Shown: positions 1 to 9,553, numbered from the stretch's first letter. The stretch: DNA of 64,000 nucleotides from Micromonospora ureilytica (GCF_015751765.1 NZ_JADOTX010000001.1:124001-188000), one strand, 5' to 3'. Translations and numbers: made by a program. The notes: generated by a model not told the origin, from the sequence alone.

Positions 1-815
1 GCTGTCATCCCCGGAAAGAGGGTGCCCAGCGAGTGCAGGGTCGCGGTGTCCTCACCGAGCGACGGCAGCACGGAACCGATGTACTCGACGAAGACCGACG
101 ACGGGCCGACCACCAGGATGCCGCCGCCGGCGTAGCGGCTGCGGTCGGAATAGAGCAGGAACGCCGCCCGGTGCAGGGCGACAGCGGTCTTGCCGGTGCC
201 GGGGCCGCCCGCGACGATCGTCACCCCGGAGCCGGGCGAGCGGATCGCCTCGTCCTGCTCCCGCTGGATGGTCGCCACGATGTCGCGCATACCCCGGCCG
301 GTGGCCTTGGACAGGGTGGCCAGCAGCGCGCCGTCACCGACGACTGTCATCCCCTCCGGGGCGGCCGTCGGGTCCAGCAGGTCGTCCTCGATCCGGGTGA
401 CCCGCTCGGCGCGGGACTGGATGGTGCGGCGCCGCACCACGTCCAGCGGCTGCGCCGGGGTGGCCTGGTAGAAGGCGGCGGCGGCCGGCGCGCGCCAGTC
501 GACGACAAGCGTGACGGCGTTCTCGTCGCGGATCCCCAGCCGCCCGACGTGCAGCACCTGACGGTCGCGCAGGTCCAGCCGGCCGAAGACCAGCCCCTCG
601 TGCTCGGCGTCCAGGGTGTGCCGCCGCTGCGCTGCGTGGAAGACCATCGCGTCGCGCTCGACCAGCGCGCCGTGCGTGCCCACCCGCGCCATCCGGTAGC
701 CGTCACGCTCGGCGCGGACGGCCGACTGCCGCAGCTCGGCCAGTCGGGCGTACACCCGGTCGAGGTGTCGTTGCTCGACGGCGATCTCCTGCTCCAGGCC
801 GGTCTGGTCGGTCAA
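1..815 (-). CDS. helD: HelD-like superfamily 1 helicase / RNAP-associated ATPase (N-terminal part, 3' end outside window)
   Basis: Partial gene of 271 visible codons running off the left edge. The start is a TTG at 815 preceded by AAGGAG at a 6-nt spacing. The first about 60 residues are charged and look helical, like the N-terminal coiled coil of actinobacterial HelD. A UvrD-like first ATPase half follows, with Walker A GGPGTGKTAVALHR near residue 200 and the downstream segment GGILVVGPSSVFVEYI. In Gram-positive bacteria this family binds core RNA polymerase and recycles stalled complexes using ATP; some members are linked to rifampicin tolerance. Family HelD proteins are about 700-750 aa, so roughly two thirds is missing here. 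It is the last gene of the left edge and no partner is visible. A general UvrD/AAA-type helicase is the alternative. Confidence 0.85.
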   Translation of the reverse strand, partial: MTDQTGLEQEIAVEQRHLDRVYARLAELRQSAVRAERDGYRMARVGTHGALVERDAMVFHAAQRRHTLDAEHEGLVFGRLDLRDRQVLHVGRLGIRDENAVTLVVDWRAPAAAAFYQATPAQPLDVVRRRTIQSRAERVTRIEDDLLDPTAAPEGMTVVGDGALLATLSKATGRGMRDIVATIQREQDEAIRSPGSGVTIVAGGPGTGKTAVALHRAAFLLYSDRSRYAGGGILVVGPSSVFVEYIGSVLPSLGEDTATLHSLGTLFPGMT

Positions 816-922
816 CGCACGCTCCTTCAGAGGTCGCCGGCAGGCGGCGGGAACCGCGCGGGCCAACCGAGAAGAGTACGGCCCTGGGCCCGACCCGCCG
901 CGCCCGAGGTGCGGGAACGTGC

Positions 923-1858
923 TCACGCACCCGTTTCGGCGGTGATCGCGTGCGGCGCTTCGGTGAGCACCCGGCGCAGAACCCCGGTGAGCGCCGCGTT
1001 GACCTCGTCCGGGCGTTCCATCATCAGCATGTGCCCGGCACCTGGGCAGACGGTCAGCTCGGTGGCCGGCAGAGCGGCCGCGATCGACTCGGCGCACGGC
1101 GGTGGGGTCAGCCGGTCCCGGTCGCCGACCAGGGCGGCGGCCGGCAGGTGGGCCAACGCGGCGAGGGTGTCCAGTCGGTGCTGGGTGCCGATGGAGGCCC
1201 GGAACCCGCCGATCGAGCGCAGCGAGGCCCGAGCCACCGCCGACGTCACCAGGCGGATGTCGGCCGGCTCGCAGCTGTCACCGAAGAGCATCCACCGGAT
1301 GCTCGGTTGCAGCGCGTTCAGCAGTGCCCGGGGCGCCCGCCACGAGCCACACCGGGCCAGCACGCCGGCGCCTGTCGTCTCGGCCAGCCGGATCAACCGG
1401 GCGATCCGTGGCGAGAGCCCGTAGACGGTGTGCGTGTGTCCCTCGGCGGTGGTCGAGACGAAGACCAGGCCGGCGGTACGGGCGGCGAAGTGCGTGGGGT
1501 GGCGGTGGGCGTACTCCATGATCGTCATGCCGCCCATCGAGTGCCCGACAAGCACCACCGGGCCGGTCGGCGCCACGGCGTCGATCACCGCGGCCAGGTC
1601 GTCACCCAACTGGGCCACTGTCGCCGTGGGCAGCGCCATGCAGCTGGACCGGCCGTGCCCCCGAGCGTCGTACGCGACCACCCGCACCGCACCACCGAAC
1701 GGGGCCGCGGTGAGTGCGTCGACCTGCCGGTGCCAGGCGCGCCCGTCCAGCGTCCAGCCGTGCAGCAGGATGACGGTGACCTGGGCGTCCGTCGGGCCCG
1801 TCGCCTCGACGTTGAGCCGTACGCCGTCCGGCAGACCGACCTCGAACCGCTCCGGCAT
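923..1858 (-). CDS. alpha/beta hydrolase
   Basis: A 311-aa alpha/beta-hydrolase-fold enzyme. The oxyanion-hole region [10 protein letters not shown] lies at about residues 30-39 and the nucleophile elbow GHSMGG places Ser at 107. The acid is probably Asp in VGDRDRLTP, and the base His in GAGHMLMME near the C-terminus, so the triad appears complete. No signal peptide or lid insertion is obvious, so it is probably cytosolic; the substrate cannot be told from sequence. I chose the ATG at 1858 because GGGGAGG lies just upstream. An in-frame start at 1933 exists but would add a Trp/Cys-rich leader without family character. It is transcribed away from the carbonic anhydrase gene, and the two share a promoter region of under 100 bp. 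Confidence 0.85.
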   Translation of the reverse strand: MPERFEVGLPDGVRLNVEATGPTDAQVTVILLHGWTLDGRAWHRQVDALTAAPFGGAVRVVAYDARGHGRSSCMALPTATVAQLGDDLAAVIDAVAPTGPVVLVGHSMGGMTIMEYAHRHPTHFAARTAGLVFVSTTAEGHTHTVYGLSPRIARLIRLAETTGAGVLARCGSWRAPRALLNALQPSIRWMLFGDSCEPADIRLVTSAVARASLRSIGGFRASIGTQHRLDTLAALAHLPAAALVGDRDRLTPPPCAESIAAALPATELTVCPGAGHMLMMERPDEVNAALTGVLRRVLTEAPHAITAETGA

Positions 1859-1953
1859 CGCCACCTCCCCAGGGCCGACCCAGCACCACCAGCACCTCCG
1901 ATACCCGGCGGTAACACACCGGCTACCCGCCACGACACCACGCCAATCGCACC

Positions 1954-2658
1954 GTGGCGAAGATTCCCGACCTCGCCCGTGCTGGACGGCGGCGGGCCAA
2001 GCTGAACGGCATGGGGTCGTCGGGGGCGCCCATGGGCGCGACGTCGGGGCAGGGGCGGCAGGCCGGCGGTACGCCGCGCGCCGCGCTGGCCGATCTGCTC
2101 GCCGGCAATCGGCGGTTCGTCAGCGGTCAGCCGGTGCACGGACACGACGTCACGGCCGCCGCGGCGGCGGCCTCCGGCGACCAGCAGCCGTACGCCGTGG
2201 TGCTCGGCTGCATCGACTCCCGGGTGCCGCTGGAGGCGATCTTCGACCAGACCTTCGGTGCGATCTGCGTGATCCGTACCGGGGGGCACGTGCTCGATCG
2301 CGCGGTCTGCGGCTCGATCGAGTACGTGGTCGGCCAGCTCGGCGTACCGCTGGTGATGGTCCTCGGCCACGAGCGGTGCGGCGCGGTGGAGGCCACGGTG
2401 GAGGCGCTGCGCACCGGGCAGCGTCCCGGGGGGTCTCTGGCGTACCTGGTGGACGAGATCGCCCCGGCGGTCACCGAGGCGGGGATCGACGATCCGGCGG
2501 TGCGGCCGCTGGCGATCCGCCGACACGTCCGGCGCACGGTGCGCACCCTGCGCGAGGACGACCTGCTGGCCGGGCCGGTAGCCGCCGGCCGGGTGGCAGT
2601 GGTCGGCGGCCTCTACGACCTGGCCACCGGCGAGGTCGCCCTGCTCGATCCAGGCTGA
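1954..2658 (+). CDS. beta-class carbonic anhydrase
   Basis: Interconverts CO2 and bicarbonate using a zinc ion. The zinc ligands are visible: Cys in [11 protein letters not shown] (with the catalytic Asp-Arg dyad) and the His and Cys of [10 protein letters not shown]. The C-terminal segment [13 protein letters not shown] is typical of the family. The full frame is 234 aa, slightly long, because the first about 35 residues are a poorly structured Arg/Gly-rich leader. The GTG at 1954 is the longest start; ATGs at 2011 and 2032 are equally possible and would give a normal family length. No signal peptide or transport domain is seen, so it is the soluble stand-alone type. It is followed directly by a strong bidirectional hairpin and is probably monocistronic. 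Confidence 0.9.
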   Translation: MAKIPDLARAGRRRAKLNGMGSSGAPMGATSGQGRQAGGTPRAALADLLAGNRRFVSGQPVHGHDVTAAAAAASGDQQPYAVVLGCIDSRVPLEAIFDQTFGAICVIRTGGHVLDRAVCGSIEYVVGQLGVPLVMVLGHERCGAVEATVEALRTGQRPGGSLAYLVDEIAPAVTEAGIDDPAVRPLAIRRHVRRTVRTLREDDLLAGPVAAGRVAVVGGLYDLATGEVALLDPG

Positions 2659-2675
2659 CCCAACCGTGGACGTAC

Positions 2676-2711
2676 GAAACCGCCCGCCGGGAGTTCCCGA
2701 CGGGCGGTTTC
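2676..2711. terminator. bidirectional hairpin terminator
   Basis: An 11-bp perfect stem (GAAACCGCCCG / CGGGCGGTTTC) with a 14-nt loop. It sits between the convergent carbonic anhydrase gene and the small minus-strand gene, and can serve both. Confidence 0.8.
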
Positions 2712-2733
2712 GGTTGGTGCGGTGGGGGAGGGC

Positions 2734-3063
2734 TCAGCCCTCGAAGACGCCGGCCGCGACCAGGCGCTTCTCGGTGGCCTCCCAGCCGTCACCCGGGTGG
2801 GTGGCAGCCAGGTTGTTGATCTCCGCCCGGATCTTGGCGGCGTGGCCGGCGGTGGCCAGCACGCGGATCTCCTCGACGAAGGCGTCGGAGTCCGTGCGCA
2901 GGTGCGCGGTCTTGCCGTTGGTCAGGTTCCGCACGTAGGCGTGCTTGCCGCCGTTGAGCGGGATGAGGTACTTGAACTCGCCCAGCACGCTGAGGGCGCC
3001 ACCCTGGCCAGCCTGGCCGGCCCGGACGGACGCGCGCGCGGTCTTAGAGGTGTTGCTCGCCAC
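2734..3063 (-). CDS. conserved hypothetical protein, about 109 aa
   Basis: A small soluble basic protein of unknown function. The GTG at 3063 is chosen because AAGGAG lies 7 nt upstream and the protein then opens with a Ser/Thr/Lys-rich stretch; the open frame extends further but without coding character. The centre contains [18 protein letters not shown], followed by helical charged segments such as [17 protein letters not shown]. No membrane segment, signal peptide or catalytic motif is seen. The conserved Trp and many basic residues would suit a nucleic-acid- or protein-binding role, but that is only inference. It has its own upstream region of about 300 bp towards DUF3145, with which it is divergent, and ends at the shared terminator. 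Confidence 0.65.
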   Translation of the reverse strand: MASNTSKTARASVRAGQAGQGGALSVLGEFKYLIPLNGGKHAYVRNLTNGKTAHLRTDSDAFVEEIRVLATAGHAAKIRAEINNLAATHPGDGWEATEKRLVAAGVFEG

Positions 3064-3372
3064 GGAGGTACTCCTTGCAAGACGTACGGGAGGACTGGAC
3101 GTCCGGGGGCTGTGTGCGGGTCGTACGTGACTCGGCCCGCGAAGGTGTAACGCGGCATAAGCCGCCGGTGGAACTGTACAGGACCACGACATCATGCTGG
3201 TCGTCGCGGTGTCCTGAGAGGCAACGGCGACCACCCGTCCGGCTATTCCACCCGGCGTTTTTTCCGATTCCCTGGCGCACCACGCGTCACAGGAGTCATC
3301 ATGTGTTGCAGCAGCCACCTGGGTGGACGAGGTCGTAGGGGAAGACGCACCTCGCTCTCCCGGGAGGTCACC

Positions 3373-3864
3373 GTGCCAACGCGTGGCGTCGTATACGTCC
3401 ACTCGACCCCGCTCGCCGTGTGCTCGCACGTCGAGTGGGCGATCGCGCGCGTCCTAGCCGCGCCGGTCAACCTGCAGTGGACGGCTCAGCCCGTCGACCC
3501 CGGCGCACGCCGGGCCGAGTGCGGGTGGACCGGTCGTCCGGGGACGGGCGCCGAGCTGGCTGTTGCCCTACGGCAGTGGCCCATGATCCGTTTCGAGGTC
3601 ACCGAGGAACCGAGTCCCAATGCCGACGGTGAGCGCTTCATGTACGTGCCGGCTCGTGGCCTGTTCCGGGCGACGGTCGGCGTGGCCGGCGACATCCAGC
3701 TCGGCGAGGACCGCCTTCGGGCGCTGATGGCGGCCTCCCGGGCCCCGGAGGCGTTGGCGCACGCCCTCGACAAGGCGCTCGGCACGGCGTGGGACGCTGA
3801 CCTGGAGCCCTACCGGTATGCCGGCGACGGTGCCCCGGTGACCTTGCTCACTCGGGTCGGCTGA
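3373..3864 (+). CDS. DUF3145 family protein
   Basis: A 163-aa member of the actinobacterial DUF3145 family, recognised from the N-terminus (VPTRGVVYVHSTPLAVCSHV), the central WTGRPGTGAELA and the segment ATVGVAGDIQLGEDRLRALM. The function is unknown; the family is widespread and usually single-copy in Actinobacteria. The GTG at 3373 has GGGAGG 5 nt upstream and gives the usual family length. A longer frame from 3301 adds a Cys/Arg/Gly-rich leader that I consider non-coding. The protein is soluble, without signal peptide or membrane helix. The following gene is unrelated, so no operon partner helps with function. Confidence 0.85.
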   Translation: MPTRGVVYVHSTPLAVCSHVEWAIARVLAAPVNLQWTAQPVDPGARRAECGWTGRPGTGAELAVALRQWPMIRFEVTEEPSPNADGERFMYVPARGLFRATVGVAGDIQLGEDRLRALMAASRAPEALAHALDKALGTAWDADLEPYRYAGDGAPVTLLTRVG

Positions 3865-3960
3865 CCCCGACGGTCCGCGAGGCGGCGACGTGCACGCGCG
3901 CCGCCGGTGCGGCGGGCGGGCGGTAAGGTCAAGTTGCCCCGATAAGGGGGAACTGGTGGG

Positions 3961-5694
3961 ATGGGCGGCGTGTCGAATCGCCCGTGGCGCGCCCGTGTCG
4001 CTGTCGCCACCCTGACCGCCCTGCTCCTCTCCGGCTGCTCGGGCGGGTCACCCCGACCCACCCCGACGCCCAGCCCGGCCGCCTCGTCCGCCGGCCCGAG
4101 CGCCCCGGCCGCGCCGCCGGCCGGCGACCCCGCCGGCCGCGCCGCCGCGCTGGTGGCGACGCTGTCCGACGAAGACCTGGTCGGCCAGGTGCTGATGCCG
4201 TACGCCTACGGCGACTCGGCGACGAAGGTCTCCGCCGGCTCGGCGGCCGGTAACCAGGCCCTCGCCGGGGTCGACACCCCCGCCGACATGATCGCCAAGT
4301 ACCGACTGGGTGGCCTGATCCTGGTCGGCTTCAGCGCCGACGACCCGACAAAGGGCAACCAGGAGACCACGAACGTCGACAATCCCAAGCAGGTGCACGA
4401 GCTCACCACCGGGCTGCGTGCGGCCGCCGGCCGGCTCACCGCCGGCCCCGCGCCGCTGCTGATCGGCACCGACCAGGAGTACGGCGTCGTCACCCGGGTC
4501 AGCGACGGGGTCACCGTGCTGCCCAGCGCCCTCGCGGCCGGCGCGGCCGGTGACACGAAGCTCACCGAGGCCGCCTGGCGGGCCGCCGGCACCGAGTTGG
4601 CCGCGATGGGCATCAACATCGACTTCGCCCCGGTGGCCGACGTGCTGGCCACCCGCAGCACAGTGATCGGCTCCCGGTCGTACGGCGCCGACCCGAAGCA
4701 GGCCGCCGCGCAGGTCGGCGGCGCGGTCCGTGGCCTCCAGGCGGCCGGGGTCGCGGCCACCCTGAAGCACTTCCCCGGGCACGGCCACAGCGCCGACGAC
4801 TCGCACCAGGACCTTCCGGTGCTCACCCAGTCCGCCGCGGCGTTGCAGAGCGGCGCGTGGCCGCCGTTCACCGCCGGTATGGACGCGGGCGCCATGGCCG
4901 TGATGTCCGGTCACCTGGACGCGCGCGCGATCGACCCGGGGACCCCGGCGACGTTCTCGCACAAGCTGCTCACCGACGTGCTGCGCGGCCAACTCGGCTT
5001 CAAGGGCGTGGTGATCACCGATGGCATGAACATGCCGCCCGCGAAGCGTTGGGCTCCCGGCGAGGCGGCGGTCCGGGCGCTCAATGCCGGTAACGACCTC
5101 ATCCTGATGACCCCGAACGTCGGTCAGGCGTACGACGGTCTGCTCGCCGCGCTGCGCGGCGGATCGCTGCCCCGGACCCGGCTGGTCGAGGCGGTTACCC
5201 GGGTGCTGACCATGAAGTTCCAGCTCGCGGACCTGCCGGCGGCGCAGATGTCCACGCTCAACATCCCGGCGCACCGGGCGGCGGCCGACGCGCTGGCCGC
5301 CGCCGCCGTCACCGTGCTGCGGGGCGCCTGCGGCAAAGCGGTACGCGGGCCGGTCACCGTCACCTCGTCCGGCGGTCGGGACGGCACCCGGGCCACTCTC
5401 ACCGCCGCGTTGACCGCCGCCGGGGTGCAGGTCAAGCCCAGCGGCGGCACGATCGTGCACCTGGTGGGCTACGGCGACGGCGCCAAGGACCTGAGCCCGG
5501 ACGCGGCGGTCACGGTCGCCATGGACACCCCGTACGTGCTGGCCGACGCCAAGTCACCGACGCTGCTGGCCACGTACTCCTCCAGCCGGGCGTCGATGAC
5601 CGCCCTGGCGGCCGTGCTCGCCGGCAAGGCCCAGCCGGGCGGCCGGTCACCGGTGGCCGTCCCCGGACTGCCCGCGACGACCTGTCGCACCTGA
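3961..5694 (+). CDS. secreted glycoside hydrolase family 3 lipoprotein (beta-N-acetylhexosaminidase-like)
   Basis: A 577-aa GH3 enzyme. The N-terminus is a lipoprotein signal peptide with lipobox LLLSGC (Cys near residue 25), then a Pro/Ala/Ser linker of about 35 residues, so it should be anchored outside the membrane. The catalytic TIM barrel has the NagZ-type motif KHFPGHGHSADDSHQDLP, in which His and Asp form the acid/base dyad of N-acetylglucosaminidases. The nucleophile Asp is in VVITDGMNM. A degenerate C-terminal alpha/beta domain of about 150 residues follows. Likely substrates are GlcNAc-containing glycans such as peptidoglycan fragments or chitin oligomers. The ATG at 3961 follows a GGGGG stretch; a GTG at 3970 is a possible alternative. 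The gene appears monocistronic. Confidence 0.9.
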   Translation: MGGVSNRPWRARVAVATLTALLLSGCSGGSPRPTPTPSPAASSAGPSAPAAPPAGDPAGRAAALVATLSDEDLVGQVLMPYAYGDSATKVSAGSAAGNQALAGVDTPADMIAKYRLGGLILVGFSADDPTKGNQETTNVDNPKQVHELTTGLRAAAGRLTAGPAPLLIGTDQEYGVVTRVSDGVTVLPSALAAGAAGDTKLTEAAWRAAGTELAAMGINIDFAPVADVLATRSTVIGSRSYGADPKQAAAQVGGAVRGLQAAGVAATLKHFPGHGHSADDSHQDLPVLTQSAAALQSGAWPPFTAGMDAGAMAVMSGHLDARAIDPGTPATFSHKLLTDVLRGQLGFKGVVITDGMNMPPAKRWAPGEAAVRALNAGNDLILMTPNVGQAYDGLLAALRGGSLPRTRLVEAVTRVLTMKFQLADLPAAQMSTLNIPAHRAAADALAAAAVTVLRGACGKAVRGPVTVTSSGGRDGTRATLTAALTAAGVQVKPSGGTIVHLVGYGDGAKDLSPDAAVTVAMDTPYVLADAKSPTLLATYSSSRASMTALAAVLAGKAQPGGRSPVAVPGLPATTCRT

Positions 5695-5796
5695 CCAGCC
5701 GGGCGCGGCCGGATCAGCGCCCCTCACTCGCCCTTCGCGAGCCCTCGCACGGAAATCGGGTCGCCCCGCCCCCGGCCGGTCTGACAGCCTCCACCC

Positions 5797-6015
5797 ATGG
5801 GAGCGGCAGAAGGATTCCGGCACGTGCAACGGGCCGACGGCACTGTGGTGATCACCCACCACGGACGGGTCGCCGGCACACTGCGTGGCGCTCGGGCCGC
5901 GGAGTTCCTCGCCGAGGTCGACGACGACCCGCAGTTGGTGATGGCCCGCTGGACCGGCAACTACCGCCACGGCAACGAGCGCACCGCGAAGCAGCACCCC
6001 CGCAACCGGGGCTGA
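5797..6015 (+). CDS. small hypothetical protein (72 aa)
   Basis: A short acidic/basic soluble protein of 72 aa containing GTVVITHHGRVAGTLRG and RAAEFLAEVDDDPQLVMARW. The C-terminus is basic (ERTAKQHPRNRG). GC-rich third positions and a terminator right after the stop support a real gene. No motif assigns a function. It lies convergent to fabF and shares that terminator. I find no clear ribosome-binding site ahead of the ATG, which may mean leaderless or weak translation. Confidence 0.6.
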   Translation: MGAAEGFRHVQRADGTVVITHHGRVAGTLRGARAAEFLAEVDDDPQLVMARWTGNYRHGNERTAKQHPRNRG

Positions 6016-6021
6016 ACGACA

Positions 6022-6055
6022 CAAGGGCCCCTCCTCGACGAGGAGAGGCCCTTGC
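6022..6055. terminator. bidirectional hairpin terminator after fabF
   Basis: A long stem (CAAGGGCCCCTCCTCG pairing with CGAGGAGAGGCCCTTG, one mismatch) and a very short loop, lying between convergent genes and ending the fab operon. Confidence 0.8.
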
Positions 6056-6065
6056 GCGGGATATC

Positions 6066-7292
6066 TCAGGGTCGGGCGAAGACGAGAGCCACGTTGTGGC
6101 CGCCGAAGCCGAACGCGTTGTTCAACGCGGCCGGGATGTCCATGTGGCGGGCCTTGTGCGCGGCGACATCCAGGGTGAGGCCTGGCTCCGGGTCGTCAAG
6201 GTTGATCGTCGGAGGGACGACACTGTCGCGGATCGCCAGGATGGTGGCGATCGACTCCAGCGCGCCGGCCGCACCGAGCAGGTGACCGGTCATCGACTTC
6301 GTCGCGGACAGCACCGGGTGGTCGCCGAGCGCCTTGTGCAGCCCGCCGATCTCCAGCATGTCCCCGACCGGGGTCGAGGTGGCGTGCGCATTGACGTGCA
6401 CGATGTCGCGCTTGGCGATGTCCGCGTCGGCGATCGCCTTGGCGATGGCCCGGATGGCGCCCTCGCCCTCGGCGTGCGGCTGCACGATGTCGTACGCGTC
6501 GGAGGTGATGCCGGCGCCGGCGAGACGCGCGTACACCCGGGCGCCCCGGGCCGCGGCGTGCTCGGCCCGCTCCAGCACCACGATGCCGGCGCCCTCGCCG
6601 AGGACGAAGCCGTCCCGGCCCCGGTCCCACGGGCGGGAGGCCCGCTCCGGGTCGTCGTTACGTGTCGACATGGCGCGCATCGAGCTGAAGCCGGCGATCG
6701 GCAGCGGGTGGATGACCGCCTCGGTGCCGCCGGCCACCACCACGTCGGCCCGGCCGGAGCGGATGATGTCCAGCCCGAGGGCGATCGCCTCGGCGCCGGT
6801 GGCGCAGGCGCTGGCCACCGAGTGCACGCCGGCCTTGGCGCCCAGCTCCAGCCCGACCCAGGCGGCCGGACCGTTCGGCATCAGCATCGGGATGGTGTGC
6901 GGAGAGACCCGCCGTGGCCCGGACGCCTCCAGGATGTCGTCCTGGGCGAGCAGGGTGGTGGCACCGCCGATGCCGGAGCCGACGCTGACGGCCAACCGCT
7001 CCCCGTCGAGGTCGGAGCCGGCAAGGCCGGCGTCCGCCCAGGCCTGCTGCGCCGCGATGATCGCGATCGCCTCGGAACGGTCCAGGCGGCGCAGGCGGAC
7101 CCGGTCCAGCACCTCGGACGGCTCCACGGCCAACTGGGCGGCGATCCGGACCGGCAGTTGCGCGGCCCACTCCTGGGTGAGGGCACTCACCCCGGAGCGG
7201 CCGGCGAGCATTGCGTCCCAGGTCGACGCGACGTCCCCGCCAAGCGGGGTCGTCGCGCCGAGCCCGGTGACGACGACGTCAGGACGAGTCAT
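6066..7292 (-). CDS. fabF: 3-oxoacyl-ACP synthase II
   Basis: A 408-aa condensing enzyme that elongates acyl-ACP with malonyl-ACP in type II fatty acid synthesis. The full Cys-His-His triad is visible: Cys163 in SVASACATG, His303 in NAHATSTPVGD and His337 in KSMTGHLLGA. Length and ends match FabF, and the absence of further domains separates it from a polyketide synthase. It is the last gene of fabD-fabH-acpP-fabF, starts 2 nt after the acpP stop and is presumably translationally coupled. It ends before a strong terminator. Confidence 0.97.
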   Translation of the reverse strand: MTRPDVVVTGLGATTPLGGDVASTWDAMLAGRSGVSALTQEWAAQLPVRIAAQLAVEPSEVLDRVRLRRLDRSEAIAIIAAQQAWADAGLAGSDLDGERLAVSVGSGIGGATTLLAQDDILEASGPRRVSPHTIPMLMPNGPAAWVGLELGAKAGVHSVASACATGAEAIALGLDIIRSGRADVVVAGGTEAVIHPLPIAGFSSMRAMSTRNDDPERASRPWDRGRDGFVLGEGAGIVVLERAEHAAARGARVYARLAGAGITSDAYDIVQPHAEGEGAIRAIAKAIADADIAKRDIVHVNAHATSTPVGDMLEIGGLHKALGDHPVLSATKSMTGHLLGAAGALESIATILAIRDSVVPPTINLDDPEPGLTLDVAAHKARHMDIPAALNNAFGFGGHNVALVFARP

Positions 7293-7294
7293 GA

Positions 7295-7534
7295 TCAGGA
7301 CTGCGCCGCGATGTAGCTGACAGCGTCGCCGACGGTCTTGAGGTTCTGCACCTCGTTGTCCGGGATCTTGACGCCGAACTTCTCCTCGGCCGCGACCACT
7401 ACCTCAACCATGGAGAGCGAGTCGACGTCGAGGTCGTCGGTGAAGGACTTCCCCTCGGCCACGTCGTCCGGGTTCACTCCGGCAACCTCTTCGAGGATCT
7501 CGGCGAGGCCGGTGGTGATCTCGTCACGGGTCAT
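7295..7534 (-). CDS. acpP: acyl carrier protein
   Basis: A 79-aa acidic four-helix carrier protein for fatty acid synthesis. The phosphopantetheine attachment site is Ser39 in DVDSLSMVEVV, the usual DSL motif. It lies between fabH and fabF, as in other actinobacteria, and is separated from fabH by 85 bp, the largest gap in the operon. That gap could hold an internal start or processing site to make ACP abundant. No tandem carrier domain is present. Confidence 0.97.
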   Translation of the reverse strand: MTRDEITTGLAEILEEVAGVNPDDVAEGKSFTDDLDVDSLSMVEVVVAAEEKFGVKIPDNEVQNLKTVGDAVSYIAAQS

Positions 7535-7619
7535 TGCGGTTGGTTCCTTTCATCGGGGTTCTCCGGCGGCCGGCGTCGCCGACCGCCACTCCTCGACGCG
7601 TACGCGCCCGAGGGGGTCA

Positions 7620-8564
7620 TCAGGGGCAGCGGACGACCTGACCGGCGTAGGTCAGGCCACCGCCGAAGCCGAACAGCAGCACCGGCGCGCCCGAGGGCAC
7701 CTCCCGGCGCTCGACCAGCTTGGACAGGGCCAGCGGCACGCTCGCCGCGGAGGTGTTGCCGGACTCGACGATGTCCTTCGCGATGATCGCGTTGGGGATG
7801 TTGAGCCGCTTGGCGATGCCGTCGATGATCCGGGCGTTGGCCTGGTGCGGCACGAACGCGGCCAGCTCCGACGGGTCGACCCCGGCCCGCTCGCAGGCCT
7901 GTAGCGCGAGCGGTGCGATAGCGGTGGTGGCCCAGCGGAACACCGCCTGCCCCTCCTGCTGGATGTACGGGCGCCAACCCTCGATGCGCACCGCGTCGCT
8001 CTTGTCCGGCACCGAACCCCAGACGACCGGGCCGATCCCGGTCGGCTCGTCGTCGGTGGTGGCGGAGACCACCGCGGCACCGGCTCCGTCCGCGAAGATG
8101 ATGCAGGTGGAGCGGTCGGTCCAGTCGGTGAAGTCGGACAGCTTCTCCGCGCCGATGACTATCGCGTTGCGCGACGCCCCGGCCCGGATGGCGTGGTCGA
8201 CGGTGCCCAACGCGTACGCGAAGCCCGAGCAGGCGGTGTTGAGGTCGAACGCGCCGGGGGCGGTGATGCCCAGCTTGGCGGCGACCCGGCAGGCCACGTT
8301 GGGGCTGCGGTCGATGGAGGAGCAGGTGGCGACCACGACCAGGTCGATGTCGGCGGCGGTCAGGCCCGAGTTGGCCAGCGCCTTGCCGGCGGCCGCGGCG
8401 GCCATGTCGGCGACCGTCTCGGTGTCGGCGATCCGCCGGCTGACGATGCCGACCCGGTCGCGGATCCACTCGTCGTTGGTGTCGACGAGCTGGGCGATGT
8501 CGTCGTTGGTCACCACCCGGGAGGGCTGGTAGTGCCCCATCGAAACGATGCGACTGCCAGTCAT
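7620..8564 (-). CDS. fabH: 3-oxoacyl-ACP synthase III
   Basis: A 314-aa KAS III that starts fatty acid synthesis by condensing acyl-CoA with malonyl-ACP. In actinobacteria branched starters derived from Val, Leu and Ile dominate. The triad is visible: Cys112 in LNTACSGFAYALG, His in FVPHQANARI and Asn in VESGNTSAAS. The ATG at 8564 overlaps the fabD stop by 4 nt (ATGA), indicating translational coupling. An upstream in-frame extension to 8747 is inside fabD and is not used. The branched-chain 2-oxoacid dehydrogenase E1 encoded at 26311 could provide the branched starters. Confidence 0.97.
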   Translation of the reverse strand: MTGSRIVSMGHYQPSRVVTNDDIAQLVDTNDEWIRDRVGIVSRRIADTETVADMAAAAAGKALANSGLTAADIDLVVVATCSSIDRSPNVACRVAAKLGITAPGAFDLNTACSGFAYALGTVDHAIRAGASRNAIVIGAEKLSDFTDWTDRSTCIIFADGAGAAVVSATTDDEPTGIGPVVWGSVPDKSDAVRIEGWRPYIQQEGQAVFRWATTAIAPLALQACERAGVDPSELAAFVPHQANARIIDGIAKRLNIPNAIIAKDIVESGNTSAASVPLALSKLVERREVPSGAPVLLFGFGGGLTYAGQVVRCP

Positions 8565-9487
8565 GAACGACCTCCGATACGGGCGATCAGGTCCCGTGCG
8601 GCCGGCAGGTCGTCCGGGGTGTTGAGGGTGACGATCTCCGGGGCGCCGTCGCCCTTGAGTTCCCGCTTGACCAGGCCGGCGAGGGTGCCGGCCGGGGGCA
8701 GCTCGATCACGCCGGTGACCCCGAGGTCGGCCAGCGTACGCATGCACAGATCCCAGCGCACCGGCGCGGTGACCTGGCGGACGAGGCGCTGCACCATGGC
8801 CGCGCCGTCGTCGACAGCGGTGCCGTCGAGGTTCGACAGCAGGGTCCTGGTCGGGTCGGCGGGGGTGATCCCGGCGGCCTCCGCGGCGAGCGCGGTCTCG
8901 GCCGGAGCCATGTACGGGGTGTGGAACGCGCCGGCCACCTGGAGTCGGATGATCCGGGTCCGGGCGGGCGGCGCGGCGGCGAGCTTGTCGAGCCCGTCCA
9001 GGGCGCCCGCGGCGACGATCTGCCCGGCGCCGTTGCGGTTGGCGGGGTAGAGCCCGTTCGCCTCGATCGCGGCGATCACCTCGTCGGGGTCACCGCCGAG
9101 CACCGCGGCCATCCCGGTCGGCTCCAGCGCGCACGCGGCGGCCATCTCCCGGCCGCGTACGCCGGCCAGGGTGATCGCGGCGTCGGCCGACAGCACACCG
9201 GCCAGGGCGGCGGCGCCCAACTCGCCGACGCTGTGGCCGGCGGTGAGAGCGACGTCGTCCAGCGGCAGGTGCTCGGCCGCGAGCAACGCCGCGGCCACCA
9301 GCAGCGGCTGGGTGCGTGCGGTGTCCTTGATCTCGTCGGCGTCGGCGGCGGTGCCCAGGTGCAGCAGGTCGACCCCGGCCAACGCCGACCACTCGCGCAG
9401 TCGCGCCTCGGTGCCGGTCAGGTCGAGCCAGGGGGTCAGGAAGCCGGGTTTCTGAGAACCCTGGCCGGGACTAAGTACGGCGAGCAC
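8561..9487 (-). CDS. fabD: malonyl-CoA:ACP transacylase
   Basis: A 308-aa transacylase that loads malonyl groups onto ACP. Active-site Ser86 lies in GHSVGE, the partner His in GAFHTPYM, and the N-terminal LSPGQGSQKPGF is the family signature. The gene opens the fab operon with a GTG start at 9487. The promoter must lie in the 78 bp between it and the upstream regulator gene, or inside the end of that gene, where a 19-bp palindrome is found. Confidence 0.96.
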   Translation of the reverse strand: MLAVLSPGQGSQKPGFLTPWLDLTGTEARLREWSALAGVDLLHLGTAADADEIKDTARTQPLLVAAALLAAEHLPLDDVALTAGHSVGELGAAALAGVLSADAAITLAGVRGREMAAACALEPTGMAAVLGGDPDEVIAAIEANGLYPANRNGAGQIVAAGALDGLDKLAAAPPARTRIIRLQVAGAFHTPYMAPAETALAAEAAGITPADPTRTLLSNLDGTAVDDGAAMVQRLVRQVTAPVRWDLCMRTLADLGVTGVIELPPAGTLAGLVKRELKGDGAPEIVTLNTPDDLPAARDLIARIGGRS

Positions 9488-9553
9488 GCCTATGACTCTC
9501 CCGGATACGGGCGGGTAACGCGGTGCCGCCTTCGACCAAACCGCACTAGGACC

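Noticed and set aside
33..1424. Long plus-strand open frame over the HelD and hydrolase genes
   Set aside because: It is antisense to two genes with clear motifs and is rich in Arg, Gly and Pro, typical of a reverse-strand shadow in high-GC DNA.
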